Positions 30,541-43,726 of a DNA stretch of 64,000 nucleotides are shown here, piece after piece (the first letter of the stretch is position 1; each line of letters opens with the position of its first letter). The translations under genes and the position numbers were made by a program. The stretch spans positions 62,001-126,000 of the forward strand of contig JAECUM010001166.1 of NCBI GenBank assembly GCA_016617855.1. Direction: 5' to 3'. Under the pieces are notes generated by a model, which had not been told where the DNA came from, did no database searches, and saw only the letters and a program-made list of their open reading frames with translations. The DNA is from Megalonaias nervosa (taxonomy: Eukaryota; Mollusca; Bivalvia; Unionida; Unionidae).

Positions 30541-31083
30541 GCGTTGTTGTAAATAATCTGACCGAGATCAGTTAAGTCAGAGGAATCAAATATGCTGTCG
30601 TGTCAGTTGTATTTATCTAAAACTATGTGAAAGACGGGATGAAACAATACATGGAAAAACAGATCACACACGTGCCCGCACGTCCTTGCGTAGTAAATTC
30701 AAGGAGCCAAATTTAAGGAATATTAATCCAATATGGACAGGAACAAACTGACGTCTTAACTTTAGCGAATGGTCGATTGTTTTCTATCCTCTTGAAAATG
30801 GTTCTGATAAACCTAAATATCACATCTTAAACATCTGGCTCATTCTTGTTTATCATAACCGGACGTAAAAGGGTGGGGTGGGGTTAGGTAAAATGGGAAT
30901 GTTGAAAAATTTTAAGCGGCATATTGGTCTTGAATTTGTAACACTAATATCACATATCGATAAAAGATCATGGGCGAATTTTACACATAAAAATATAAAC
31001 ATTAGCTGCCAGAAATGAAATTCTTTTCGAAAGATTCAATGTTTATCCAGATGGGTAATGAACCATCTTCGATGTTTGTGTTT
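30541..31083. other. Degenerate stretch, possibly the rest of the fibre gene
   Basis: No open frame and no motif can be traced. A GGGTGGGGTGGGG run lies near 30871. Confidence 0.3.
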
Positions 31084-31092
31084 AAAATTAGA

Positions 31093-31095
<3 letters not shown>

Positions 31096-31149
<54 letters not shown>

Positions 31150-31449
31150 TTTAGATTTTTAACGTACCTTTAACAATTTTTCAGTCATATCGCTACGATG
31201 TCTGCAGTGTGACAGTTTATAGTGATGTCGAGCACTGGGGCATCGTGCCGCAGACATGTAGCATGATGTTCCACCCAGTCACATTATCGTGACACCAGGC
31301 CAACCAGTCCTAACACTAACCTCTTAATGCTGAGCGCCAAGCGAGGCAGCTGTTATAACCACTTTTTGAAGTCTTTGGTATGACTCGGCCGGGGTTCGAA
31401 CCCGCGACCTCCCACATCCGCTCTAACCACTAGGCCACCGGAGCGGTCT
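31096..31449 (-). mobile_element. Mollusc-type tRNA-derived SINE with (AC)n tail
   Basis: On the minus strand it starts near 31449 with a tRNA-like head: box A ggtggcctagtggttagagc and box B gcgggttcgaacccc. A central body follows with gctgagc/ccaagcgaggcag-like words, and the tail is a long (AC)n at 31096-31147. The near-identical 12-base repeats at 31084-31095 and 31450-31461 (aaRattagattt) are target-site duplications. It inserted into the second element relic. Confidence 0.85.
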
Positions 31450-31461
31450 AAGATTAGATTT

Positions 31462-32100
31462 ATCATTATATATAAGTAATGGATCCTGACCATGGTGACG
31501 AGGTTGCTGAATTTGCTGACAAAGTGTTGGATCAGCTGTCCAGTGCTGCCAACATTGAAAGTAATTTTGCTCCATTTCTCAACGAATATCTGTATGATGA
31601 GTTTTAAAACCCTCAGATACATGAAATACAATTTTGTCAAGGGTCAAATAGAAATCAACTGTGGGACCACTCCGATGTACCAATACCAACTCAAACACAG
31701 CTTGGAATCATTGCAATAGCATGTGATAATGCTCAATTGTTGACTGCACCATCAGGAATGAAAATGTTCCAGGACTATTTACGAGGAAGAAGATCTCACT
31801 GCTGAATCCACCCTGGTTAAATTTTCTGACGAATATATTAAACCAACATTGATTCAATACAAAAAAATCTCGACTGTTATTCAACAAGGACATACTTGTC
31901 TGTGTTAAGTTTTGGTCAATAATGGCAGTCATTTCAGACATTTATTCAGTGGCATAATTGGTTTGTTTTTAGAGCCTCCAAAACGTTAGGCCTCCAAATG
32001 TACAATCACCGGAGACAAAAATATTTCTCATACAGAAATTTTGTATAATTGTATGACAGTTGTTTCAGTTAATACAAAGGGGGAAAATTGGTTAGAAGAT
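31462..32100 (+). pseudogene. Degenerate coding-like sequence, unrecognised
   Basis: From ATG 31480, a 42-codon acidic, helical frame (MDPDHGDEVAEFADKVLDQL onward) ends at about 31606. Further coding-like pieces follow in shifted frames, including PIPTQTQLGIIAIACDN at about 31678. Their position in the relic suggests another virus-derived gene, but nothing in the complete element matches clearly. Confidence 0.3.
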
Positions 32101-32450
32101 GTGTGTGCATATTACACCTGATCAAGGTGGGCCTGTGAAGCAATTTTACCATGCGATCATATTATTAATAGAAGAACTATGATAGACTCTCAATGTTACC
32201 AACGTGAAAATATAATATCTTGACAACAATGCAATTTGTGGAATTGTCACAGCAACAACCATTAGTATGGTTGTGGTGGGAATCACAAATATTATATTAC
32301 CAATCAGAATTTGTTGTCCTGGCTCTATCAATATTAAATGGTGTTGCAGGTGGCGCTGTTAAAATATTTTCGAAACAATTACATTCCAAGCTTCTCACAG
32401 CAGCACAAAGTATCCTCAGTCCAACTATAAACTGTTCTAGTGGCTACTGA
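32101..32450 (+). pseudogene. Decayed two-helix membrane protein
   Basis: A hydrophobic segment (GIVTATTISMVVVGITNIIL, about 32239-32298), then after a frame change NGVAGGAVKIFSKQL and a helical tail. Layout and spacing resemble the membrane protein at 16746-17282, and the order (after fibre) is the same. Identity is low, so the link is moderate. Confidence 0.5.
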
Positions 32451-32944
32451 GTATAAAATAATTAGCATGACAAGTTTGAAATGGTGTTGGGGGAAATTGA
32501 AAACCACCACCAACTCTGACACAAAACCGAGTTGTAGTGGATTTACACAGTAAAAGTAATTTCCTTTTACAACAAAAATGTATATAAATATAAAAAACAA
32601 AGAGTGTATGTAAACACCAAAAAAAAAAAAAGCACTACAACTGTACTTATATGTTGTATTTGTCACGTCACAATACTTTTGAGAGTGACGTATGTAAGGT
32701 GAAGTTGTTTGCATTTAAAACATGCACAATGGAGAGAATGTTGGCCTACCTCTATGCTACTTTGATGTAATGTGGCTGACATTTCTTTGGATATTGTACT
32801 TTTGGAAATTGTAAATGATTGTAATCACTGAGGAAACCTGGGGAAATTCTTTTTCTTTAAAATTCTAACCCTATGCAAAATACGAAACTGTAGATCGCCA
32901 CCATATTACCAATAGTATTGAAATTGTGGTTTACTTGGTTACTG
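32451..32944. other. Spacer, nothing recognised
   Basis: AT-rich, with an A12 run near 32620. No gene or repeat assigned. Confidence 0.3.
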
Positions 32945-33060
32945 ATATAGATCAACAATCTTTTGCCCCAAATGACTCTCCTCTTCCATGTGTACTTGTT
33001 GGTAACTTTCACAATCCACAGGTTGGTTTGCATGTATACACATTATTCAGTAAAATATTA
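32945..33060 (-). repeat. Inverted repeat, right member
   Basis: Pairs with 27680-27810 in opposite orientation with many substitutions. The pair brackets the second element relic. Confidence 0.6.
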
Positions 33061-36000
33061 TGGAGTACAGAAGGAGTTGACTTACATCAATACCAAATCT
33101 AAAACCTTCATTATCACGCTACTCTTTTTTATTACAGGGAAAAAATTTTATTATAGGGAATCAGAGATCTCACAACCTGATGAAGAAGAATTATGTCATG
33201 AGAGAAATTCCTTATAGCTAGCAAGGAAATAATTTCAGCACCAATTCTTTCTTTCTTCACATTTAAAGTATCAGGTACAGAAAAGTTGAGGCTCTTATAA
33301 GCCTGTCTAAGTCTGCAATTTTATCATTACTGTATAATGCTTGGCTTCAGAGTAAGATGAAAATAATTTTTGAAGGCAAGCGATGGAAAATAAATGAAAG
33401 GGAAAAAATAACAGACACATAATTCATCAAATCCTGGGATTTATTTATTTTACTCAAAATACTGTTTCATGTTCTAACATAAAGATGAGCCTAATCTTTA
33501 AAGTATTTTCACAGAAAATCAAGAATGTCAATCAGTCACACCAAACACAATTAACCCGCAGTCCCCACGTGATACACATCATTCACAACATCAATCCTGT
33601 GAATACAGTTACTCCCCTGCCCAAATGTAACAAAAAATAAACTAAATATTGTTGGGCAATGAAAATATTTAACCGGTGAAATATAAACTTCATTGTTGTA
33701 CTCTTGTTGTAAATAAATCAACTTGAATGTAATTACATGCATTAAGCAATAATTACTGAAATATAAGGACTGGGTACAACAAATAAGTTTAAAAAATAAA
33801 TTACCAATAAATAAAACAAATGCTGATATAATATGTACAAATGCTGATGAGATAAGTGGTCTTAAATATTTCCTAACTTAATGAAGAAATCAGATGAAAC
33901 TGAATTAAAACATGTACCTATTAACAAACCAACATAAAAAGATTGAGAAAGTAGTATCTATTCTATCGATTTTTGTGTTGCTTTTGTTTGAAAGTGCAGA
34001 TTTCATGGTGCAGATGAGCTCTTTATTTATACTCCACAAACCTGTAGTTGATTTATTAACCATACATGTGCTAGATGTTAACAAGTAATATGATTAAAAA
34101 AAACCACCATCCCATTTTAACCAAAGTGTCCAGTGGGAGTTAAATTTATCCTAGATAACAGAAAGTGTTGTATGCACATAAAGTGTATGTAATAGGCCAT
34201 GAACAAAATTAACACCTTAGATGCCTGAGTGCCGATTCCAGAAACTCACTGACACCACTAGTTATTGGTGTTTCATGTATAAATCTTGAACAGCAAAACC
34301 AACATCAATGTTGGCATGAATGTATTCCTGGGATCATTGTTGGGACTAAGATATATTTTTGTTCATGATTCAGCCTTGGATTTACCCTGATTTAGGCCTG
34401 TGTTCTTTAAGGCTTTTTGTAAGCAATGCAATGTTATCATGAAAGGCATTTTGTCCCAATTGAATTGCCTGCTTCCTCATGGGAATTTTCAGCATCGTGG
34501 ACAAATTCTTACACTGACTTGGCATAGCACTGAATCTTCATATTTTTTAATTGTGCTATAAAAAATTTACATACAAATAATACTTGCCCGTAACAAGTGT
34601 ATATAAAATCCATATTGTCGAGTTCTCCAGTGAAAAAGGTCAGAATACACATCAAGTGCATGACAACCAAAGACACATTAACCACATTATCTAGGGTCTC
34701 TCAGCCTCTCTATACACGTCTCAGCTGCCATGATCAGCAAGTTGAACAAAATTTATATGCATTCCTTTGGTGAGCTACGTTTTCTGACTGCTACTTGTTG
34801 TCACCTTGTACAATTCACCAGCAGTCTGTACAGTAGGAATGTTAACCTTTCGCTAGCATGATGCTTTCTAGCACAAGCCTTAATGAACACGCTCTAAGTA
34901 CTTATGCAAAGGGCAAGATAGGGCAGGCAACTCTTACTCTTGCTATTCTGGACATTAGTACATGCAACATGTTAGCTAACAAACTAGACCCATCTCAATC
35001 CTATAATAAACAAATGTGTTAACAGGCATATTTTCACATAAATATATGAATATACTCACTTGGATTCATGAGCAAAATGAGGCAAATGTATTCACAACAG
35101 TTAAACACCACATAATTTATGGCAAGTGCAAGAACTACAAACAAGATGGGGTTCAAAACTGTTTCTGTAAAACTGGAAGCTTTTTTTTTTTCATTTTGCA
35201 AAAACATTATATATTAAAATCTGGTGCAACAGCTTTATATTTTTCTCTGAAAATAATTGCTGCACACCATTTCTTTAAAAGTGCACTGTTCAGCTAGACA
35301 CTGTCATGTTACCCTACTTGGCCAGTCTGGATCTTTTCACATCACTTCTACACAAACTGATGAAGCAGTTAAAACTGACATGCATCATAGAAAGTCTGAC
35401 CAATTCAAATTACTGCCATAATGAAATGTCAGATAAAAGTGACATTGTTTATAGCATCCATCAAACTGCAGTGTACACATTGATTTGTCATCGTACAGGA
35501 GTTGAAATACCTGGATATTTGAATGGTTCTTCCACTAATGATCTCAAACAAACAGCAAACCCAGATTTGCTGTTGCACCCTGTAACAGCAGATCAAAGTT
35601 TATGCTGTTGGGTATACATTATCTATAATTTTAGCATATGGGCTAGGTGAAAACATTTGGTTTACTCAGGTCTTTACCTTCCAGGTTGCCTTAAAATTCT
35701 CAAATGTCAGCAACATATAGTTTCTGAAAATTAATCTTGGAAATAAATGTCAACATTTCATTAAGAATAAATATCCAGTTTTAAAACAAAATTGGCATGC
35801 TAGAAAGATTTTATTCACTATCAAAGCCAAAGGTCTACAGGGATTAAAAAAAAAAGAAATCACCAACTCAAATAAGACAGAAGGCAATTTTTGATTGCAT
35901 GAATGCCAGTGATGACATCACAATAAAACTATGGATATACAATCATTTATGGAATGTGCTGCTTAACTGTTGTCTGAACCTACATAAATATATTCAAAAT

Positions 36001-36306
36001 TTCAAGTATTTTCTTACATATTTACATAATGCACAAAAACTGTTATTTTCCAACTTACTTCCTCTTGAAAATACACATTCACATTTCCCCTGAGATTACT
36101 TAGTTCCATGTTTTGTCACCTCATTTTTATAGTTCTTATAATGATTCAAATAAATAACACAATATTACAAAGTGAGAATATACAGGTTCATCTTTGATTC
36201 AAATGTCTCTCCATATACAAAAACAAATATTTATTTTTGATTTGACTGTGTCTTCATGTACAAAGTGATATCAAATATAATTTCAAAGATCTGTATGATC
36301 TTTGAC
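33061..36306. other. Long non-coding stretch
   Basis: About 3.2 kb with no recognisable gene. An acceptor-like ttttttattacag ends near 33137, followed by 84 bases of open frame, but this is not enough to call an exon. Confidence 0.35.
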
Positions 36307-36467
36307 TGAATAACATGTACTGAGGTTTAAACAAAAGTCAAGGTCAAACCAGACACTGTGTTATATGACTTAAATCACACTGAATAACATGTACTGAGGT
36401 TTAAACAAAAGTCAAGGTCAAACCAGACACTGTGTTATATGACTTCAATCACACTGAATAACATGTA
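36307..36467. repeat. 74-bp tandem duplication
   Basis: Two full units beginning tgaataacatgtactgagg, plus a short partial third. The two full copies differ at about one base. Confidence 0.9.
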
Positions 36468-37686
36468 ATATATATATATGTTGAGTACTGGTAATGAGAT
36501 GACTGTTTTTACAAGTATAATATGCCTCATGTCTTAACAATATTGACATTATCAATTTATCTGTTCCTATTTTACATTCTTAAATGTTCTGTGTTATTTA
36601 GAAAAGGATATTACATGGAAAATTATATATCTCACCTGCTACTCTAAAACAGATACATTTTACTTGTCAAATGACATTGTCTCCACTGCAGGTCAGAAGG
36701 AGGAGCAGGGTTATTTTAGGGCATAACCTCCTGGTTTTACAGTCTAAGCAGGATTCCTCCCCAGTTTGATATATATGACCACACAGGAAAAAAACTTTAC
36801 CTTGATTTCTATTTATCTTGACCTAGCAGCCTGTGAACCTAAGGGAGAATGGTGATACATTTATAAAAAGGCAGAACTTAAATGATTCTACAGTTTATGT
36901 ATGGTAGCTGTCTCCCTTCCAAAGTCTGACACTTATTACCATACAGTATAACTTTAACTGGAAAGACTGTCCAATAACCTATCCACAATTCCTTGCATGG
37001 TTTGAAATCTATGACAATAAATTTATTTCCTACTGTCAATACTTCATTCCTTTTATGCTTCTGACTTTTGCCTTGAGACTTCAACATTCTTTTATTCACT
37101 GATCTAACTGGAGTTACTTTAGCCCTACAAATTCCATGTCAGTGTTGTACCAAAGACCCCCCAAAAAATATGGGGGGCAGGGACAACACTGCAAAAGGAA
37201 TGAAGAAAATTGGAGAGCATAATTCAGCAGAAGTTTAAAAAAAAGCAGATAATCTTGCTTGCTTCGACAGTTCTGCCACCTTAACTTTGTTGTCTACACT
37301 GTAATACATTTTCCTTGGACACTTACCTTATTGCAATAAAAATTGCATGATGTGCACAAGTAACTCAAGAAAACATTAACATGTTTGAATATCTGGTTAA
37401 CCTAAAATGAGTTGAACCAGATCTGTCACTCATTTAACTTTAGTGTTCACTCACTATCTAGCAGCATTTATTATAACAAATACCTATTGTTTCTTAATTA
37501 AATCAAATATTTTCACCAAACAGAAATGGGGCTTTGACCCTTATGGTAAAAGTGTGGATACCTACATTTCACCTCCGCCAAAGTGGTGAACATAAAAAAA
37601 ATTCATTTAAATTTATATAAGATAATGCATCTTCATTAAAAATAGCATCTTTTCAAAAAGTCTGAGACCTGAATATTGAAGGATAC

Positions 37687-37750
<64 letters not shown>

Positions 37751-40700
37751 CATCTCAAATCTGGCTGCCTGTTGGAGCACTTTTACAAATTTTTTTTTAC
37801 ATGAAATATTAACAGTACAATGACTAGACTTTCTTAAGATGAATAATTCCATAACTTACAATGTAAGTTAATGAATCAACTACTGCCACTTCTATTTTCA
37901 TGTAAACCAAATTTCCTGAAAGAATAATACACCTGTATTTATTTGTCATATAAGGGAGTACAACATAGCCTTCTCATTAGCTGCCAGCAGTTGAATCCGT
38001 TGACTTCTACAAAATTTTAATATTGTAGCCGTCTACTTTGACAACAATGTAACATTTTTTGTTATATTGCTCCCTTGATCTGGCCCTGAACTTCAAAAGA
38101 TGGCAAGAAGGCTGATAAAACCAAAGAAATTAGAAAATTCAAGCCATATGGGTATCACTGCTTGAAACAACTACAAATCGAAGTTACCTTTAAGAGTCTG
38201 AGGCAAACAAAAAGCAAACATAACTATAATTATCAGATACAGAGTGAAAAATAAACTGTATGAATTCCTTATGAAATAATCAAATAATTGAAGAAATATG
38301 AATCACAATTAACATTAACAATAACCATATCAATGAGAGATTACTTAAAAATTGTCTCCAAGAACATCCAAAATGTATAATCAAATAATGTGTACACTTG
38401 GTCATGGTGTTAGTTGTCAGTTTAGTTTTATTCACTCAGAACACCTGCCGAACTTAGAAACACTTCAGACAGTCAAATTTTTCCACAAGTTAGACCACTT
38501 TTGAGTAAGGTGTAACAAAATGACAAGTTTTGCTATTGTCAGCCTGGAAACATGCACTTAAAAAAGCTGCAAAGTGTGAGCTGAGACAAACGAAGTGAAG
38601 GCAAACATTATGTTAAGCAAAAAGGAGTTGTAAAGTACACTTGGACCTTAATTACCTCAAGAAGAGCTCAGAAATTGCCATTCCTAACCTCATGGGGTTC
38701 AAAGACTTCTTGCTAGATCTCTCAAATTGACATTATCTTTAAGTCTTTTTTTATTTCATTTTCAGTTTCAAGTGGCTATTGCAATCATCTCTCCTGCCAC
38801 GAGGCATAGTCAAGTCAATACGTGATGTCCAATAAATGTAACTGCTGCCTTTCCGGCTTTTTCCCAAAGAATGTGAATATTCCTTTTTACACTTCTATGC
38901 TGTTTTATTGTATCTTTTGTCCTGAAAGTATTTTTTGTTCATTTGATGCCAGTTCTTGACAATACTATAAGCACCAGCTTTGCCATGCAGGTACTTTGCA
39001 TGAAAAATATGGTCAGTTTAAAGCAATTGATGTAGTCCTGAAAAAATTAAGACTCGTTTCCTAACCAACTCCAGATCTGGATCAAATAAGGAAAAGCCAG
39101 TTTCTGGATTTGACTGCAATAATAATATTTTCACAATTTCTGCTATTATTCAGTAAATCCATAATTTAATGGTCAGTTCAGTAAGACTTGTGGTCAAATC
39201 ATTAGCAAGTATGATGCAGTATACTCTGACTCTCTTCAATGCCAAACAGAGGTGTAACATCAATACATACCTGACTAAATCACAAAATCCACAAAGGAGT
39301 GTCCAGTTTCACATTCTTTATACATTTCGACCTGGTTAAAGTGAAAAGAACCTGTTAACCTACCTAAAATATTCATTATGGACTAGACCTGAATCAGTTT
39401 CATTGATAATATATCAAAATGATTATTAAAGCCAGCAAGAAAATGCTCCATCCCTAATAATTTACCTCAGCTTTTTTATAGATGAATGCTCCAACTATAA
39501 ATATGAATGAGAGATGTTTCCAAAATAATTATGTCAGTTTTTTCTCCAGGACATGTGATTGCACAAATCCATTACTTTAATGAATCCCTCCTCTATTTTA
39601 ATTTGAATGACTGCATGAAATTTGTGCACATATGATTTGCTGTGACCCTAACAAAATCTGTAACCTTTCTTAATATAAAAAGATCATACTGCTCACATAA
39701 ATGCTTGATTTGTAAATCACATGCCAAAATCAAACACTTACTTAACATTGTGCATCTGAGCAATGCGACACTTTCATCAATTATGTAGTTTTTAAAAGCG
39801 TTTTAAAAACTGTACTTGGTAAAGTTGTAAATAGTGGAAATAGTCTTGATAACAATGTCACAATGGGGATAAACAGTTGTATGTCATACCTTTCTTTGTT
39901 AACAAGAGATCCAAGTGGCCTGGTATTGCTCACCAGATTTACATACCTTAAAAGTTGTCCATTTTGCTAAGCAGACTTCCATGAATTGCAAGAACATAAT
40001 CCCATGTAAATTTTCTCCCATCCTTTGTATCATGTTGATTTTAGTAGTGTGAACAAGCATCTTTTAAATGAAAAAGGCATTATGTTGATTCTTTTTTACT
40101 AGTCTGAAAAATATCTTTTAAAATATAACATCATAATTTGCATAGTTCTAGCTCACAATCAAGTTCATCCAAGTTACTGATGATATAAACCTATTTACCA
40201 AGCTTGATCAAAATTGTATGAGAAATAATGCCTCTAGGGAACAAGTTCATCCAATCAGATGCAAGATCACCTCAACCAATTAGATGCAAGATCACCAGAA
40301 CCAATCAGATGCAAGATCACCTCAGTAATATAGGCAGATCTAACTTATTAGAACCAGTGAAAGACCTCAACAAAAGAAAAAAAAAAAATTCCAAGTCTGA
40401 ATGAAACCAATCTAAAGTTGGTTTTCTGGTTCCTGAGTTGTAATAAGCTCAACCTATGGTTTGTTTTGGTGTTTTATGGCACAACCATAGTTTGAAGGTT
40501 ACATTCTGCCAAGACAAGTCAAGTGCATTATGGGCACACCACAGTAGCCAATCTGGGCTCAGATACAAGATTACTTCATAAACATGTGTAAATCTTGATC
40601 ATAAGCAAATTCATCCAACATCTTGAGGTATAAGACTCTTGACAATGCTGATCAAAATTTGATTATAAACAGTATTTAAAAAGTACCAATAAAATCCAAC

Positions 40701-42144
40701 CAACCAATCAAATGATCATCAACAGAACTGCTCGACTGCTGACAAGTTCAGTCAATAAGATGAAAGGTCGCCTCAATAATATAGATGTTAATCATTATCA
40801 AATTTTATCTGGGATCATGAAGGATATATGCTCATGTTCAAAGTTTAATCAAAATCTGCTAAAAAAATGTGACCTCCAGAATGGAAAAAAAAAATCAGAT
40901 GTAACATAATCTCATTAATATGCTTGGATCTCACACATTATCAGACTCATCAATGATCTAAATGATAAAAGCTTACATTCCAAATTTGATCCAGATCTGA
41001 TGAGAAACATCGCTACCAGAGTGGTAACAAACCCAGTCAATCAGAAGCAAAATCATTAATTAATATGCATAGATCATGCTCATTATCAAACATGTTTAAG
41101 ATAATAATCATATAGACCCATATCCCAAGCTTGACCAAGAATGGCCTCCAGAGTGTTAGCAAGCTCAACAAATCAAGATACATGAAAATCAACCCACCCC
41201 ACCCCACCAAATACATGGGCGAGAATTCTCGCTCTGTGTGAAAATCCTGGAGAAATCACTTTTAGGGTGCCTCCTCAAAGCTGTCCATCAGGAATCTGTT
41301 TTTGTTCCTTCATTTTCAAAATATATGCCTCCAACAGACATCATGAAAAAAGAAATCTACTGTCTGTGGCTTCTTAAATAACCTTCTTATTGCTCCAGAA
41401 TAATGTCAGTCCAAGGCGATGACATCTGATGGAGATATTGTGAACATTCTGGACCCAGTGTTTGAAGAAGTCATGGGGAAATCTGTCAGACCAAGAATTT
41501 CTGATATCTGAAAGAAAAGTTATAAGATGTATTGGATGATTAAACAAATGCCTGGTTTATGGCATTCAATTGCAGATGCATCTAGAAAACATGGGTGCCC
41601 ATGCCAATATACTGTGAAACATGATAAATTCTTGGGGTTCCAATCTTCATGGTTTTGTGGGTTCGGCTGACCATAAATTTAAAATTACAATGAAATATAA
41701 TAAAGCCAATTTTTACACACACCCCTGGCCATATGCAACAGAAAGGCATCATCTGTTTTATTTCTTTGTTTAAATACCGTGGCTAATTATAATGCTGAGA
41801 ATGTGAAATACACATTAGGACAAGTAGATGAATGACAAGGAACACTGAAACTGATTGATTACAATTTTAAAGCATAATTTCATGAACATGAAAACTCGTG
41901 TAAGACTGTAATAGAGATAAATGCAGATTTTGTTGTCCATGTCCTTCTTTATTTCCCAAAGCAAATATTATTCCTGTTTATATCACATATCAATTAAATG
42001 CTAATTAAACAATGAGCAGATTAGTCCCACTGTCAATCAGTTCTCTTAAGACTGATCATTTAAAGCCAATACATATTTTTGCTGTATATGCTGTGTTTAT
42101 ATCTTTCCATAATATCCTCAAAAGTCTTAAACAGTTACAATATA
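36468..42144. other. Long non-coding stretch with microsatellite and small repeats
   Basis: Contains (TA)n at about 37691-37746 and three 27-bp units of accaatcagatgcaagatcac at about 40240-40322. A short SINE-like or Helitron-like word, ggtgttttatggcacaacca, lies near 40470. No coding gene was identified in about 5.7 kb; this could be intronic. Confidence 0.35.
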
Positions 42145-43724
42145 CACCACTCCCTCGATAACCCGCGCCCTGATAACTCGCGAACCCGCTTTTAACGCAG
42201 GGTCAGGCGTGGATCCCAATTTTTAAACCAGAAAATACCAAAAAACTGATCCATATTGGTTGAACTTGAAGAAAATCGCGATCGAAATTGGTAACGGAAA
42301 CTTGATATACCGCTAATTTTATCGTCGAAAACGGTAGATAGGACCTGGAAATTTGATCAACATCATGAAATAACAACTTTTAATAAGAAGTCATATAACT
42401 TGTTACATTTTCTTTTCAAACGACATTCTTAGTAAACCGCAATTAACAATATTCAAGGACATTTCAATCAATGAAAATGTCACTTACGCCAAGTGGAGGC
42501 AGTACTTTAATAAATAAATAATAATTAAGTAATTTTTTTTATCAATTGAAATTTGTGTTCTAGTTATATCTTTTAGCTCCTTCTAAGTGTAATCATCATA
42601 AATGCAATGTGTCCTCTTGTAATTAAACGTAAAATGTGTCAATCTACTGCAACAGCTATGTCCGCGAGCATTTCGCTGAGAACCTAATTAAGTACCCACC
42701 GTGTTTTGATATCGGACTAGCGGAAGCATCTGTTGTATTGTTGCATTAAATAAAAAGAGGGCCTCCTTTCCTATTATCACGGTAATTATGTCCTCTGAAT
42801 CAAATAAAGCAGGTGGAATTGAAAAAAGTCAAAAGGCATACAAATCCTACATGCTTAAGAACCAGCGGCACCAGTCGTATGTCGGGTAACTCATTTCAGT
42901 TGATCAATCGAACACTGTGATACATTTTGTTGTGTACATATCTAATTAAACTACCTTAAAAATTACCCACTCAATCATAAATGTGATTAAAGACAGCAAG
43001 GCAGCCAAGCGAAATGAGTACTTCGTAAAATAATGAGCTTTGTTTCACTGATACGGACCGCTGTGGGAAAAACGAGTTTCAGAGAATTCTTGAATTCGCA
43101 CGTAGAGATATCCTCAAGCATGATAAGAAGTTTTACTATTACTTTTGCAATGAAATCATGGCATGAATATTCTACTAATTGAAAAATACAAAAATTGAGT
43201 TTCGACATAGTCGATTGTCTGACGAAATAAATGTTACGTGTTTTTGATAAAAAGGTATCTTGTTTGGTAGTGCATCAACAGTTAGTCTGGTTCCATGCTT
43301 TGTAGACTCCTAGTTTCGTGAAATACTACTATACAACACTACTCGAACCAGACTAATCAACAAAACAAAAAGCCGTGACATAATACACGAATGTTTATGC
43401 ATACCATGTTTGGTTGTTGAAACCAGTTGCAATCATGTTATCGATCTTTCAGATGTTGGACATTTTGAAAATAAATGTGATATATAGATAATAACGAACA
43501 ACTTCATCAGAAAAAGCGCTTTATTGACGATTTTTCTTGACTCAATTATAAAACGAGGATTCAGCCATTAAACAGCCCAGTTCCCCCTCTCCTCAACGCC
43601 AACCACGCGGTTTTCTGGATGTCTAGGGTTCTTTTTGGGAGGTCCCTCGGTAACTTGCGCTCTCGCTTATAGTGCGGTCTGTGTTTTTGGACCCCGATGT
43701 GCACGAGTTATCGAGGGAGAGGTG
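42145..43724. mobile_element. Non-autonomous mariner/Tigger-like DNA transposon
   Basis: The ends are inverted repeats: the left reads cacc(a)ctccctcgataacccg, and the reverse complement of the right reads cacctctccctcgataactcg. TA dinucleotides flank both sides (42143-42144 and 43725-43726), the target duplication of the Tc1/mariner superfamily. The ctcgataactcg end is typical of Tigger/pogo-like elements (recall). There is no transposase ORF. A 34-codon frame at 42788 may be a transposase or captured fragment. An inner hairpin with arms agtctggttc/gaaccagact lies at 43281-43353. Confidence 0.8.
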
Positions 43725-43726
43725 TA

